Origin: Thiobacillus denitrificans ATCC 25259
Lineage (GTDB): Bacteria > Pseudomonadota > Gammaproteobacteria > Burkholderiales > Thiobacillaceae
Direction: 5' to 3'
NCBI RefSeq assembly: GCF_000012745.1
Contig: NC_007404.1
Span: forward strand, 2,356,001 to 2,420,000
DNA: 64,000 nt
Within the stretch, counting starts at the first letter, position 1, and each line of letters opens with the position of its first letter. The notes beneath the pieces are model-generated. The model was not told the DNA's origin, did no database searches, and was given only the letters and a program-made list of their open reading frames with translations. Shown piece by piece: positions 1 to 8,641 of this stretch. A program made the position numbers and the translations under genes.

Positions 1-576
1 GACCGTTTTCGACTTGAAGACGTGGTAATCACCAGTCCGCACGTTGAAGCCGACCGCGCCGGCGACGCGATTCTCCTTGGCGTCGTCCATCAGCAGATGG
101 GTCACGCAGATCCGGTTGTAAACCTTGTCGGCGGATTTCTTGGCGGCCTCGGCGACGATGGGCTTGTACGATTCGCCGTGGATCATGATCTGCCAGCGCC
201 CCTCGCGCTGGTAGTGGCCGGTCTTGGGGTCGCGCATGATCGGCAGGCCCCACTCCTCGAACTGGTGGACGGCGGAATCGACGTGACGCGCCATGTCGAA
301 CAGCAGGTCTTCGCGCACCATGCCCATCAGGTCCATGCGCGCATAACGGACGTGGTCTTCAGGCTTGTTCTCGCCCCAGCGCGTGCCCATGTAACAGTTG
401 ATCGCGTAGAGACCCTGGGCCACCGCGCCCGACCGGTCGATGTTGGCCTTTTCGGCGATGACGATTTTCTTGTTCTGGCCCCAGTAGCGCGCTTCCCATG
501 CAGCGCCCGTGCCGCCGAGGCCCGCGCCGACGACGAGGATGTCGATGTTGTCTTCGACCACCGTGTTGTAAGCCAT
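1..576 (-). CDS. aprA: Adenylylsulfate reductase alpha subunit (AprA), N-terminal 192 residues only
   Basis: AprA is the FAD subunit of cytoplasmic dissimilatory APS reductase; in sulfur oxidisers it joins sulfite and AMP to form APS. The reading frame runs off the left edge, so the C-terminus is missing. The N-terminus has the dinucleotide-binding motif DILVVGAGLGGTGAAWEA (about residues 12-29), then EKANIDRSGAVAQGLYAINC, typical of the AprA flavin domain. The ATG overlaps the aprB stop by one base (TGATG), so the two subunits are translationally coupled. It is the last visible gene of an aprM-aprB-aprA operon. Identification is firm from the motif context and the aprB partner. Confidence 0.95.
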   Translation of the reverse strand, partial: MAYNTVVEDNIDILVVGAGLGGTGAAWEARYWGQNKKIVIAEKANIDRSGAVAQGLYAINCYMGTRWGENKPEDHVRYARMDLMGMVREDLLFDMARHVDSAVHQFEEWGLPIMRDPKTGHYQREGRWQIMIHGESYKPIVAEAAKKSADKVYNRICVTHLLMDDAKENRVAGAVGFNVRTGDYHVFKSKTV

Positions 577-1058
577 CAGTAGTACACCCCCTCTTTCATC
601 ACGAGACCGTTCGATGCCAGCGTGTGCAGATCACCTTCGTCCAGGCGGATGTATTTGGGCTCGTTGAACAGCAGCTGGCTGTCGCGCATCGCCTGGCTCG
701 GCGCGGGCACATCGGCGAGTTGCGGGATGTGCTTGCCCCAGGGTTTGGTCGTGATCGGCGCCAGCAGCTCCATGTCTTTTTCGCCGTTGCGGAACTTGAT
801 GCGCCAGGCGATGACGCCTTTTTCTTCGTCGCGGCGGACGCGCACCGAATGGCCCAGCGGCGCGAACTCGGCGTAGCCGCGCACGTCGATCGCGTCCATG
901 GGGCAGGCCTTGACGCACGAATAGCACTCCCAGCACATGTTCGGCTCGATGTTGTAGGCGCGCCGTGTGACTTTGTCGATGTGCATGATGTCCGAGGGAC
1001 AGATGTCGACGCAGTACCCGCAGCCGTCGCAACGCGTCATGTACACAAAGGTAGGCAT
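576..1058 (-). CDS. aprB: Adenylylsulfate reductase beta subunit (AprB)
   Basis: This is the 160-residue iron-sulfur subunit that carries electrons to or from the AprA flavin. Two [4Fe-4S] motifs are visible: CDGCGYCVDICPSDI at residues 10-24 and CWECYSCVKACPMDAID at about 42-58. The C-terminal tail (from about residue 110) is the arm that wraps AprA in known structures. A strong GAGGAG ribosome site precedes the ATG, and the stop overlaps the aprA start. It lies 48 bases downstream of aprM. The length is normal for the family. Confidence 0.97.
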   Translation of the reverse strand: MPTFVYMTRCDGCGYCVDICPSDIMHIDKVTRRAYNIEPNMCWECYSCVKACPMDAIDVRGYAEFAPLGHSVRVRRDEEKGVIAWRIKFRNGEKDMELLAPITTKPWGKHIPQLADVPAPSQAMRDSQLLFNEPKYIRLDEGDLHTLASNGLVMKEGVYY

Positions 1059-1106
1059 GGGGCTCCTCTCGATTCTGTGGGCTCGGTTCGGGGGTGGCTC
1101 AGCCCG

Positions 1107-1955
1107 TTAAAAATGGCTCGGCGCTTCGCGCTTGATGCCCAGTCCCATGTTGGGCGGGTTGGGGCCCATGTAGGCTGGGACATCGGGAAACCTCGCCTGC
1201 ACGTCGGGATCCGACGGATCGTAGACGGCGGGCATGTTCTCCCTCGATCCGTCGGCCTTGATGACGCGCTTCTGGAACGCGGCCGCGGGCTTGAAGAACA
1301 TGTGGGCGAACTTGGACCAGTACACCGAGCCGAAGAGCAGCGTGCTGAACGCGACGAAGAGCACGAAAAACAGCGTGCCCAGCGTGTCGACGTCCCGGGT
1401 GAACGACCAGAGCAGCGCAAAAGTCGCCATGCCTAGCAGGCCGACGATGAAAAGGTCGCCGCGCCCGTTCAGCTGATACCACTTGACGCCTTCGGAGGCG
1501 ACGTCGACGCGGATGCTGAACCAGAACCAGTAACCCCCGAAGGCCAGCATGGCGGCGCCCAGGTGCCAAAGCAGCGGCACGACGGTTGGCGCAGGATCGT
1601 CCGGGGTCGGATAGGCAAAGATCAGGATCGCCGTGGTGACGACGAAAATGATGAAGCCGTACATCGTGAGGAGGTGGGAAATGCGGCGCTTCGGATTGTT
1701 GAATTCGCCCGAGGTCAGCACCTCCTTGCCGAGTGTCTTCAAGGCCAGTGCGCCTTTTTCGCCCGAACTTAGCGTGCGCGTCGCGTTTCTTTTGGCCCGC
1801 CTGGCATTCTCGAAAAAGTATTGGCCGCTCTTCTTGTGCAGCATGTCGAGTATCGTCCCGACCGCCACAAGAACAACCATCAGTACGACGTAGGCCTGCA
1901 TCGCAGTCGGGGAGATGAAGGCGGCGAGTTCGGCAAAGGGGTTACTGTCGATCAT
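1107..1955 (-). CDS. aprM: AprM-type membrane protein, putative membrane partner of APS reductase
   Basis: This 282-residue protein has about five hydrophobic segments (near 22-39, 99-115, 125-147, 169-187 and 193-215). A soluble basic stretch (46-92) follows the first segment, and the tail is soluble and proline-rich. Purple and colourless sulfur bacteria often carry such a gene (aprM) directly before aprBA, where it is proposed to anchor the enzyme and pass electrons to the quinone pool. That role is inference. H94 and a His near 131 lie at membrane borders, but no classical haem or Fe-S motif is evident. The gene is first in the operon, with GGAGG about 12 bases before the ATG. Confidence 0.88.
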   Translation of the reverse strand: MIDSNPFAELAAFISPTAMQAYVVLMVVLVAVGTILDMLHKKSGQYFFENARRAKRNATRTLSSGEKGALALKTLGKEVLTSGEFNNPKRRISHLLTMYGFIIFVVTTAILIFAYPTPDDPAPTVVPLLWHLGAAMLAFGGYWFWFSIRVDVASEGVKWYQLNGRGDLFIVGLLGMATFALLWSFTRDVDTLGTLFFVLFVAFSTLLFGSVYWSKFAHMFFKPAAAFQKRVIKADGSRENMPAVYDPSDPDVQARFPDVPAYMGPNPPNMGLGIKREAPSHF

Positions 1956-2340
1956 GGGCTCGGGTCTCCTCCGATCTCAGGAATACGAACACGACATCTG
2001 TGCGAGCTTTGAAGATGCAGCGGGGATAGCTTGGCGATTTCGTGTATGGGACCGCAGTTCACGGATATCTGCCGGCCACCGAACAGCGTGCACGGATTTT
2101 CCGCTGCCCTCGAACGCCTCACGTCTCCAGAACGGCCGGTCTCTTTCAGAACAGCGGGCGCCCTCGATCACGCGCGCCGCCAGAGGTCGTGCCGACTAAC
2201 CGCTAGCTACAGTGTGGTCCATCGGGATGCCGCCGACAGCGGATAGTGGTGCATGGCTGTGTAGGAGATGTCTGACAATGGCTCGGTGCGGGTGCCCGCG
2301 TCGGGCCCTCGTTTCGGCGCAGCGGTGCCGCTAACGGCCG
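1956..2340. other. Intergenic stretch upstream of aprM, no gene seen
   Basis: This gap holds the aprM leader and presumably its promoter, but no convincing -35/-10 pair or operator stands out. Open frames here have no family signature and read as high-GC shadows. Confidence 0.5.
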
Positions 2341-2655
2341 GTCGTTCCCCAAGCCGCCGCGGCAAGACCTCCGGGGTGCTTTCGAACCGCCCCGGTCTCG
2401 AATCCACCCTGACCCGCACGCCGCGCCGACGTGAGCCTCCTGCGGCGCCCCGCTGGAACGCAAAACGACACGCCTCGCCGGCGTCCAGGTCGCCCTCACG
2501 GCGCCGAGCATGAGGCGCTGAACAACCACCCCACCCCGACGTTGCCGCGCCGGATTTTTTCGGCGGCGAGGCGGGGGTAGTCGCCTGTGGCCGGTTGGCG
2601 GCGGATGCGGTTTCGCCCGAGCGGCGCTGGCTCGCGCAGAACTCAAGAGCCGCGC
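2341..2655 (+). pseudogene. Decayed partial copy of the minC upstream region and 5' end
   Basis: The sequence aligns base by base with the intact minC region at about 18860-19172, including the leader AATCCACCCTG, the first codons (CCGCGCCGACGTGAGCC), GAGCATGAGGCGCTGAACA, TTCGGCGGCGAGGCG and CGCTGGCTCGCGCAG. The start ATG is ACG, a one-base deletion shifts the frame near 2448-2454, and further indels follow, so no MinC fragment can be made. It has the same orientation as intact minC and ends inside the 3' end of metR. Similarity fades left of about 2341. By eye identity is roughly 75-80 percent. Confidence 0.85.
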
Positions 2656-3572
2656 GCGCGCTCCTTTCCGCGCCCCGAACGCGTCGCGCGGCCGCGCGCC
2701 AACTCGACGAATGCGCGCAGGTAGTCGATCTCCACATCCGCCTCGCGCAAACCCACGAAGATCTGCTTGGCCATGCCGCGGCGACCGAGCCTGACCGCGG
2801 CGACGTCGAAGCTGTCGGCCTGCGCTTCGACGAGCCAGCGCGGCAGCGCCGCGACGCCGCGGCCGCTGGCGACCATCTGCAGCATGATGTCGGTGGTCTC
2901 GATGGTCTTGTGGCGCCGGGGGCTGACGCCGGCCGGCGTGAGGAAGCGCGTGTAGATGTCGAGCCGGTCGGTCTCCACCGGATAGGTGATGAGCGTCTCG
3001 TCGGCGAGTTGCTGCGGGCGCACGTAGGCGGCCCGGCGCAACGGGTGGCCGGGGCCGACGACGAGCACCTGCTCGTAGTCGAACACCGGCTCGAAGCGCA
3101 GGCCAGGCGCGTCGAAGGGATCGGGCGTGACGAGCAGGTCGATCTCGTAAGCGAACAGCGCGCCGACGCCGCCGAACTGGAATTTCTGCTTCACGTCGAC
3201 GTCGACTGCAGGCCACGCGGCCAGGTAGGGCGACACAATCTTCAGCAGCCACGCGTAGCAGGGATGGCATTCCATGCCGATGCGCAGCGTGCCGCGCTCG
3301 CCACGGGCGAACTGGTCGAGTTGGGCCTCGGCGCGTTCGAGTTGCGGCAGCAGCCGATTGGCTATGGACAGCAGGTAGGCGCCCGCTTGTGTCGACCGCA
3401 GGCTGCGTCCCTCGCGGTGCCAGACCGCGAGCCCGAGCTGATCCTCGAGTTTGCGCACCGCGTGGCTCAAGGCCGATTGGGTGAGGTGGAGCGTTTCGGC
3501 GGCGGCGGTCAGCGAGCCGTGCTGGTCGACCGCGCGGACGATTTCGAGATGGATGCGTTCGAGAGCGGCCAT
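2643..3572 (-). CDS. metR: LysR-family regulator of methionine biosynthesis (MetR)
   Basis: MetR activates metE and related genes with homocysteine as co-effector. The 309-residue protein has an N-terminal winged helix-turn-helix (residues 3-60; GSLTAAAETLHLTQSALSHA) and a LysR effector domain containing IGMECHPCYAWL at about 98-109, typical of MetR. It is transcribed away from metE across a 106-bp shared control region. The stop codon and the last codons (a low-complexity RSGRGKERARGS tail) lie at or within the decayed minC sequence, so the present C-terminus may have been created by that junction. Confidence 0.93.
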   Translation of the reverse strand: MAALERIHLEIVRAVDQHGSLTAAAETLHLTQSALSHAVRKLEDQLGLAVWHREGRSLRSTQAGAYLLSIANRLLPQLERAEAQLDQFARGERGTLRIGMECHPCYAWLLKIVSPYLAAWPAVDVDVKQKFQFGGVGALFAYEIDLLVTPDPFDAPGLRFEPVFDYEQVLVVGPGHPLRRAAYVRPQQLADETLITYPVETDRLDIYTRFLTPAGVSPRRHKTIETTDIMLQMVASGRGVAALPRWLVEAQADSFDVAAVRLGRRGMAKQIFVGLREADVEIDYLRAFVELARGRATRSGRGKERARGS

Positions 3573-3590
3573 GACGTTCCATGAGTGTTA

Positions 3591-3628
3591 TTCATCGATG
3601 GATGAGAACATACCATTTTTGTTCATGT
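3591..3628. promoter_or_regulatory. Candidate MetR operator region between metR and metE
   Basis: The 106-bp divergent region holds the dyad TTCATCGATGGATGAGAA at 3591-3608 (arms TCATC and GATGA). A second element with ends ATGAGAAC and GTTCATG lies across 3603-3627. MetR sites of enterobacteria follow TGAA-N5-TTCA, and these are related but not exact. A poor -35 (TTGTTC, 3619) and a TAGGAT (3640) at 15-bp spacing could serve metE. A purine-rich AAAAAAGG ends about 9 bases before the metE ATG. Confidence 0.5.
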
Positions 3629-3678
3629 ACCGTTTTGCCTAGGATGCCTCCACGTTCCATCAAAAAAGGTATCCCGCC

Positions 3679-5997
3679 ATGGCTCTCACCCACAACCTCG
3701 GCTTCCCGCGCATCGGCGCCCGGCGCGAACTCAAATTCGCGCTCGAGTCCTACTGGAAGGGCGAATCCTCGCGCGACGCGCTCGAAGCGGTCGGCGCGGA
3801 CCTGCGCCGCCGCCATTGGCAGGATCAGGCCGCGCTCGACCTCGTGCCGGTCGGCGACTTCGCCTTCTACGACCAGGTGCTCGACATGAGTTTCACGCTC
3901 GGCAACCTGCCCGAACGCGTGCAGGGTTTCGACGGCCACCCGCTCGACAATGCCTTTCGCGTCGCCCGCGGCCGCTCGGCCGACATCGCCGAGACGCACT
4001 GCTGCAGCGCTGCGTGCAGCGGCGTGGCCGCCGGCGAGATGACCAAGTGGTTCGACACCAACTACCACTACATCGTCCCCGAATTCGCGGCTTCCACGTC
4101 ATTTAAGCTCGACGCGTCGCGCCTGCTCGCGCAACTGGCCGAAGCGCAAGCGGCGGGCGTGCGCGCCAAGCCCGTGATCATCGGCCCGGTGACCTACCTT
4201 GCGCTCGGCAAGGCCAAGGACGGCTCCGACAAACTCGGCCTGCTCGACCGCCTGCTGCCGGTCTACGTCGAACTGCTCGAGGCGCTGGCTGGCGCCGGGG
4301 CGGAATGGGTGCAGATCGACGAACCGCTGCTCGTCACCGAACTCAACGCCGAATGGCAACACGCCTTCAATCGCGCCTATCACGCGCTCAAGGCGAGCCG
4401 GGTCAAGCTGCTGCTCGCGACCTATTTCGGCCAGCTCCTCGAAAACCGCTACCTCGCCGCCACCCTGCCCGTCGCCGGTCTGCACGTCGACGCGATCAGC
4501 GGCCGCGACGACGTCGAGCCGCTCCTCGGCCTCTTGCCCGCGCACAAGGTCCTTTCGCTCGGCGTCGTCAACGGCCGCAACATCTGGAAGACCGACCTCG
4601 GCGCCACGCTCGACTGGCTCGAACCCGTCGCCGAGCGCCTCGGCGAGCGCCTGTGGATCGCGCCGTCGTGCTCGCTGCTGCATGTGCCGGTCGACCTCGA
4701 CAGCGAAGATGCGTTGGACGGCGAGATCAAGTCCTGGCTCGCCTTCGCGAAGCAGAAGCTCGACGAACTGCGCGTGCTGGTCGCCGCGTTGAACCACGGC
4801 CGCGACACGGTCAGCGCCGAGCTCGCTGCCAACCGCGCCGCGTGCGACGCGCGCCGCAACTCGCCGCGCGTCAACGACCCGGCGGTCAAAGCCGCGGTCG
4901 CCGCGATCACGCCGCAATCCGGTGCGCGCCAGAGCCCCTACGCCGTGCGTGCCGCGAAGCAGGCCGCCCACCTCAGGCTTCCCCGGTTCCCCACCACGAC
5001 GATCGGCTCGTTTCCGCAAACCGCCGAAATCCGCCAGGCACGCCGCCGCTTTAAGGCCGGCGAGATCGACGACGCCGCCTACCGCGCCGCGATGCAGGAC
5101 GAGATCGCACACAGCGTGCGCGCGCAGGAAGCACTGGGGCTCGACGTGCTCGTGCACGGCGAGGCCGAGCGCAACGACATGGTCGAATATTTCGGCGAGC
5201 AGCTCGACGGCTACGCGTTCAGCCGCTTCGGCTGGGTGCAGTCCTACGGCTCACGCTGCGTCAAGCCGCCGATCCTGTTCGGCGACGTGCGCCGCCCCCG
5301 CCCCATGACCGTTGAGTGGACCCGGTACGGCCAGTCGCTGACCGAGAAGCCGATGAAGGGCATGCTGACCGGCCCGGTGACGCTGCTCAACTGGTCCTTC
5401 GTGCGCGACGACCAGCCGCGCGCGGAGTCGTGCAAACAGCTCGCCCTCACGATCCGCGACGAAGTGGCCGATCTCGAAAAGGCCGGCGTGCGCGTGATCC
5501 AGATCGACGAGGCCGCGCTGCGCGAAGGCCTGCCGCTGCGCCGGTCGCAATGGAAAACCTACCTCGGCTGGGCCGTCGAATCCTTCCGCATCGCCGCCAA
5601 CGGCGTCGCCGACGAAACCCAGATCCACACCCACATGTGCTACTCGGAATTCAACGACATCATCGAAGCGATCGCCGCGATGGACGCCGACGTCATCACC
5701 ATCGAGACCTCGCGCTCCGACATGGAACTGCTCGACGCCTTCGATCATTTCAGCTATCCGAACGAAATCGGCCCCGGCGTCTACGACATCCACTCGCCCA
5801 ACATCCCGACGCCGCAGCACATCGTCAACCTGATCAAAAAGGCCGCCGAGCGCATCCCCGCGGAGCGCCTGTGGATCAACCCGGACTGCGGCCTCAAGAC
5901 GCGGCAGTGGAACGAGGTGATTCCGGCGTTGGGGAACATGGTTGCGGCGGCGAGGACATTGCGGGCGGGATGGCAGGAGACAGGACGCGCAGGCTAA
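3679..5997 (+). CDS. metE: Cobalamin-independent methionine synthase (MetE)
   Basis: MetE transfers the methyl group of 5-methyltetrahydropteroyl-triglutamate to homocysteine, the last step of methionine synthesis, in the cytosol. The protein has 772 residues against 753 in E. coli. Both barrels are present: the N-terminal half with [18 protein letters not shown] (about 56-73), and the C-terminal catalytic half beginning near [15 protein letters not shown]. The zinc ligands are H652 and C654 ([12 protein letters not shown]), E676 and C737 (NPDCG). It is divergent from metR and followed by a 9-bp-stem hairpin. A broken copy of its last 140 bases occurs at 6981. Confidence 0.98.
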
Positions 5998-5999
5998 CC

Positions 6000-6025
6000 C
6001 CGCAAGGCCGGCCAGCGCCTTGCGG
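6000..6025 (+). terminator. Hairpin just after metE, no T-tract
   Basis: A perfect 9-bp stem, CCGCAAGGC and GCCTTGCGG with an 8-base loop, starts three bases after the metE stop codon. No run of T follows, so it is not a classical intrinsic terminator. It may protect the mRNA 3' end or help Rho-dependent termination. Confidence 0.45.
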
Positions 6026-6199
6026 CCCCGCAGGCCACCGGCCTATGATGCGTGGGCTTGCGGATGCCCCAGGGAGGCGCCCATGACAACGAATGAAGCT
6101 TTCCAGGGGATGTCGTCGGACCTGATCGCTCGGCTTCGGGCTCAAGCTCAGCCAGCCACCCCGGGCGCATAACCCGAACAACCGACTCCACGACAGGTC

Positions 6200-6955
6200 A
6201 TGGTCAGCGACAACGCAGCTGCAATCGACGATCCTCGCCGCACACACCGCAGGTATCTCCTGATCCTCAGCGGGCTGTTCGCGCTGCTGTGGATAGCGCT
6301 CGCGATCGATCCGCTATACCGCGACGACTGGGCGCTCGAGAACGCCCTGGTCGTCGTGTTCGTGCTGGCGATCGCCCTGAGCTACAGGCGGCTGCCCCTG
6401 TCGCGCATATCGTACACGCTGATATTTCTGTTCCTCTGCCTGCACGAGGTCGGCGCGCACTACACCTACGCCGAGGTGCCGTACGACGACTGGTTCATGG
6501 CCGTCAGCGGAGTCAGCCTCAACGACGTGCTGGGGTGGGAGCGCAACAATTTCGACCGGGTCGTGCACTTTCTGTATGGCCTGCTGATCGCCTACCCGGT
6601 GCGCGAAATCTTCCTGCGCGTGGCGGCGGTACGGGGCTTCTGGGGCTACTTCCTGCCGCTCGACCTGACCATGTCCACGTCAGCGATGTTCGAGCTCTTC
6701 GAGTGGGCGGCAGCCGAACTGTTCGGCGGCGGCCTCGGCGTCGCCTACCTCGGCACCCAGGGCGACGTTTGGGACGCGCACAAGGACATGGCGCTTGCAA
6801 GCCTTGGCGCGTTGATCGCCATGCTGATCACCTACGCCATCAACCGCACGCTGCAACGCGACTTCGCCGAGGAATGGGCGCAGAGCCTCAAGGTAAAGGA
6901 GCCGCGGCCGCTGGGCGAGTATGCGCTGGCACGCATGCTCAAGCGCCGCGCTTGA
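6200..6955 (+). CDS. DUF2238 (YjdF-type) integral membrane protein
   Basis: This is a 251-residue polytopic protein with hydrophobic stretches near 21-36, 47-60, 68-82, 115-130, 143-160 and 195-212. Family-like signatures are [17 protein letters not shown] (about 83-99), [14 protein letters not shown] (117-130), [15 protein letters not shown] (160-174) and [13 protein letters not shown] (about 182-194). The conserved His, Asp and Glu lie at membrane faces, which suggests a metal site or a membrane enzyme, but the function of the family is not established. It stands alone between metE and a relic of the metE 3' end, as though inserted there. Confidence 0.85.
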   Translation: MVSDNAAAIDDPRRTHRRYLLILSGLFALLWIALAIDPLYRDDWALENALVVVFVLAIALSYRRLPLSRISYTLIFLFLCLHEVGAHYTYAEVPYDDWFMAVSGVSLNDVLGWERNNFDRVVHFLYGLLIAYPVREIFLRVAAVRGFWGYFLPLDLTMSTSAMFELFEWAAAELFGGGLGVAYLGTQGDVWDAHKDMALASLGALIAMLITYAINRTLQRDFAEEWAQSLKVKEPRPLGEYALARMLKRRA

Positions 6956-6980
6956 TCCCCGCGGTCTTCGTCGCAAAGAC

Positions 6981-7120
6981 CTGATCAGGAAGGCCGCCGA
7001 GCGCATCCCCACAGAACGCCTGTGGGTCAACCCGACTGCGACCTCAAGACGCGGCAGTGGAATGAGGTGCCCGACTTTGGGGAGCATGGTTGCGGCGGCG
7101 AGGGCGCTGCGGGCGGGATT
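6981..7120 (+). pseudogene. Decayed duplicate of the metE 3' end
   Basis: About 140 bases match metE 5830-5971 in the same orientation, for example GCCGCCGAGCGCATCCCC, AAGACGCGGCAGTGGAA and GGTTGCGGCGGCGAGG. Single-base losses break the frame at the codons for the zinc-binding NPDCG motif and again a few codons later. It has no start codon. With the true metE 3' end it forms an imperfect direct repeat around the DUF2238 gene. Confidence 0.9.
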
Positions 7121-7299
7121 AGCATGGCGTGTCGGGATCCGTCCTCGGCCGCCAGGCCAGCGATGGACCGGAAAGGGAAATTCAGCGGGCTTGCGGTGAA
7201 TGCCTCATATTCGGCCGAAGCAGACGGTTGATGAGTGCCCGGCCCCTCACGAATGTCCGCAATGCGGCGGCACTCACGTCGCGCCTCTTATCGGCATTG

Positions 7300-8067
7300 C
7301 TATAGAAAGCCTGCATCCGATACGACTTGTGAGTCATAGGCAACAGCCATGTGCGGTGGCAGATCGCCGATGTTCTCTAGTAGCCAAGCGTCAAGTTCGT
7401 GGCTGACGTGGGTCAGCCAGACCTTGGCTGGCGCGAGGGTTTCCGCAATCGTCAGGGCGAGAGTCAAATCGTTGTGGTTGCGCGGCAAATCGGATTGCGG
7501 TGGATAGCTGCAGTCCAAGGCGAACGATGCAGGCCGCCAATTTTTCAAGAACGCTTCCGTCCGCGGCGGAAGGCCCGCGGTGTCGGTCAGATAAGCGAAG
7601 CGCTGGCCGTCGGTGTCTTCGATAGCGTAGCCAAACGTTGCCTTCGAATGGATCAAGGGCAACGGCGTCAGTACCAGATTGCCGATCGTGACCGGCTCGA
7701 ACTTGCTGAGCCGCCGGAATTCGAGGAGGCCATGATTCTTGTAGAGGTCAGCGCAGCCTTCTGAATCTGGCGGGCCGTAGACTGGAATATTTTTACCGAT
7801 TCCCCAGCGCAGAGGAAACAGACCCTGCACGTGATCGGGATGGAAATGGGTCAGCACGATGGCCGACAGGCTGCCGGACGGGAATCGCTCGGCGAGATCG
7901 GTCAGGCCGGCATCCAGCAGAATGCGGGTTTCGCCAGCTTCTATAAGTGCTGTACAAGGCTGGCGACGAAAGTCGACCACCGCCCGCGCTCGCGTGCAAG
8001 CCGGACAATCGCAGCCGTAAAGCGGCACACCGCCTGCGGCACCCGTACCGAGAAACGTCACGCGCAT
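7300..8067 (-). CDS. phnP: Phosphoribosyl 1,2-cyclic phosphate phosphodiesterase (PhnP)
   Basis: PhnP opens the 5-phosphoribosyl 1,2-cyclic phosphate left after C-P cleavage, giving ribose 1,5-bisphosphate. The 255-residue protein has the metallo-beta-lactamase fold: MRVTFLGTGAAGGVPLYGCD at the start, the metal motif HFHPDH near residue 75, and LTDTAG and LTHVSHE further on. The N-terminal CDCPAC corresponds to the structural zinc site of PhnP. An in-frame ATG 20 codons upstream is possible, but MRVTFLGTG is the conserved family start and sits one base after the phnN stop. It is the last gene of the phn operon. Confidence 0.95.
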   Translation of the reverse strand: MRVTFLGTGAAGGVPLYGCDCPACTRARAVVDFRRQPCTALIEAGETRILLDAGLTDLAERFPSGSLSAIVLTHFHPDHVQGLFPLRWGIGKNIPVYGPPDSEGCADLYKNHGLLEFRRLSKFEPVTIGNLVLTPLPLIHSKATFGYAIEDTDGQRFAYLTDTAGLPPRTEAFLKNWRPASFALDCSYPPQSDLPRNHNDLTLALTIAETLAPAKVWLTHVSHELDAWLLENIGDLPPHMAVAYDSQVVSDAGFL

Positions 8068-8068
8068 G

Positions 8069-8641
8069 TCAGGCAAACGCTCGTTTGGAAGCGTCGGCGT
8101 CCGACAACAACTGTACCAAGCGTTCACCGGCTACGTGCAATTCAGCGTCGTTCGCAATGACTTCCAGGCGCCCCTCAGGGTGCATGAATTGCTTCGCGCG
8201 TGCGACCCGCCGGGATATCTGATCTTCCGTTTCCCGGCCACGGGCGCGCAGTCTCTCGGCAAGAACTTCGGGCGAAACGTTGACCAGAATCGCGGTCAAC
8301 CCCGGGTAGCGGCGCCTTGCCTCTGGCAGGTATTCGCGCGAGCCGTTCAACACCACGTTGCAGCCCTTGGCCAGCCAAAGGTTGATTTCCCGGCCGATGC
8401 CGTAGCGCAGGCCGTGGCTGTCCCAGTGCAGGGCGAAGAGGCCGGTAGCGAGGCGGGCATCGAATTCGTCCTCGGTCAGGGCGACGTGATTCTCCCCGTG
8501 AAGTTCCACCGGCCGCGTGATGTAGCGGTGGGCGAAGACAACGCCGGGGTCGCCGGCGAGACGCTCGCGGCCGTAGCGCATCAGGCTGTCCTTGCCACTG
8601 CCGGAAGGGCCGATGACGTAGAACAGTTTCCCTTCAGACAT
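8069..8641 (-). CDS. phnN: Ribose 1,5-bisphosphate phosphokinase (PhnN)
   Basis: PhnN phosphorylates ribose 1,5-bisphosphate to PRPP, returning the sugar moiety of the C-P lyase pathway to nucleotide metabolism. The protein has 190 residues with the P-loop GPSGSGKDS at about 10-18 and a guanylate-kinase-like fold (ITRPVELHGENHVALTEDEF). The start MSEGKLFYVIG overlaps the phnM end by 8 bases; a longer upstream extension in frame has no family similarity and was trimmed. Confidence 0.95.
   Translation of the reverse strand: MSEGKLFYVIGPSGSGKDSLMRYGRERLAGDPGVVFAHRYITRPVELHGENHVALTEDEFDARLATGLFALHWDSHGLRYGIGREINLWLAKGCNVVLNGSREYLPEARRRYPGLTAILVNVSPEVLAERLRARGRETEDQISRRVARAKQFMHPEGRLEVIANDAELHVAGERLVQLLSDADASKRAFA

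Noticed and set aside
6083-6172. A 29-codon ORF after GGGAGGCGCCC, between metE and the DUF2238 gene
   Set aside because: Good ribosome site but no recognisable protein and within a region of rearranged DNA; not enough to call a gene.
7200-7299. A frame with ECPQCGGTHVAPL near 7250, like a zinc ribbon
   Set aside because: The CPxC motif is isolated, the frame continues into antisense phnP, and no upstream domain is present. It may be a relic but is not supportable.
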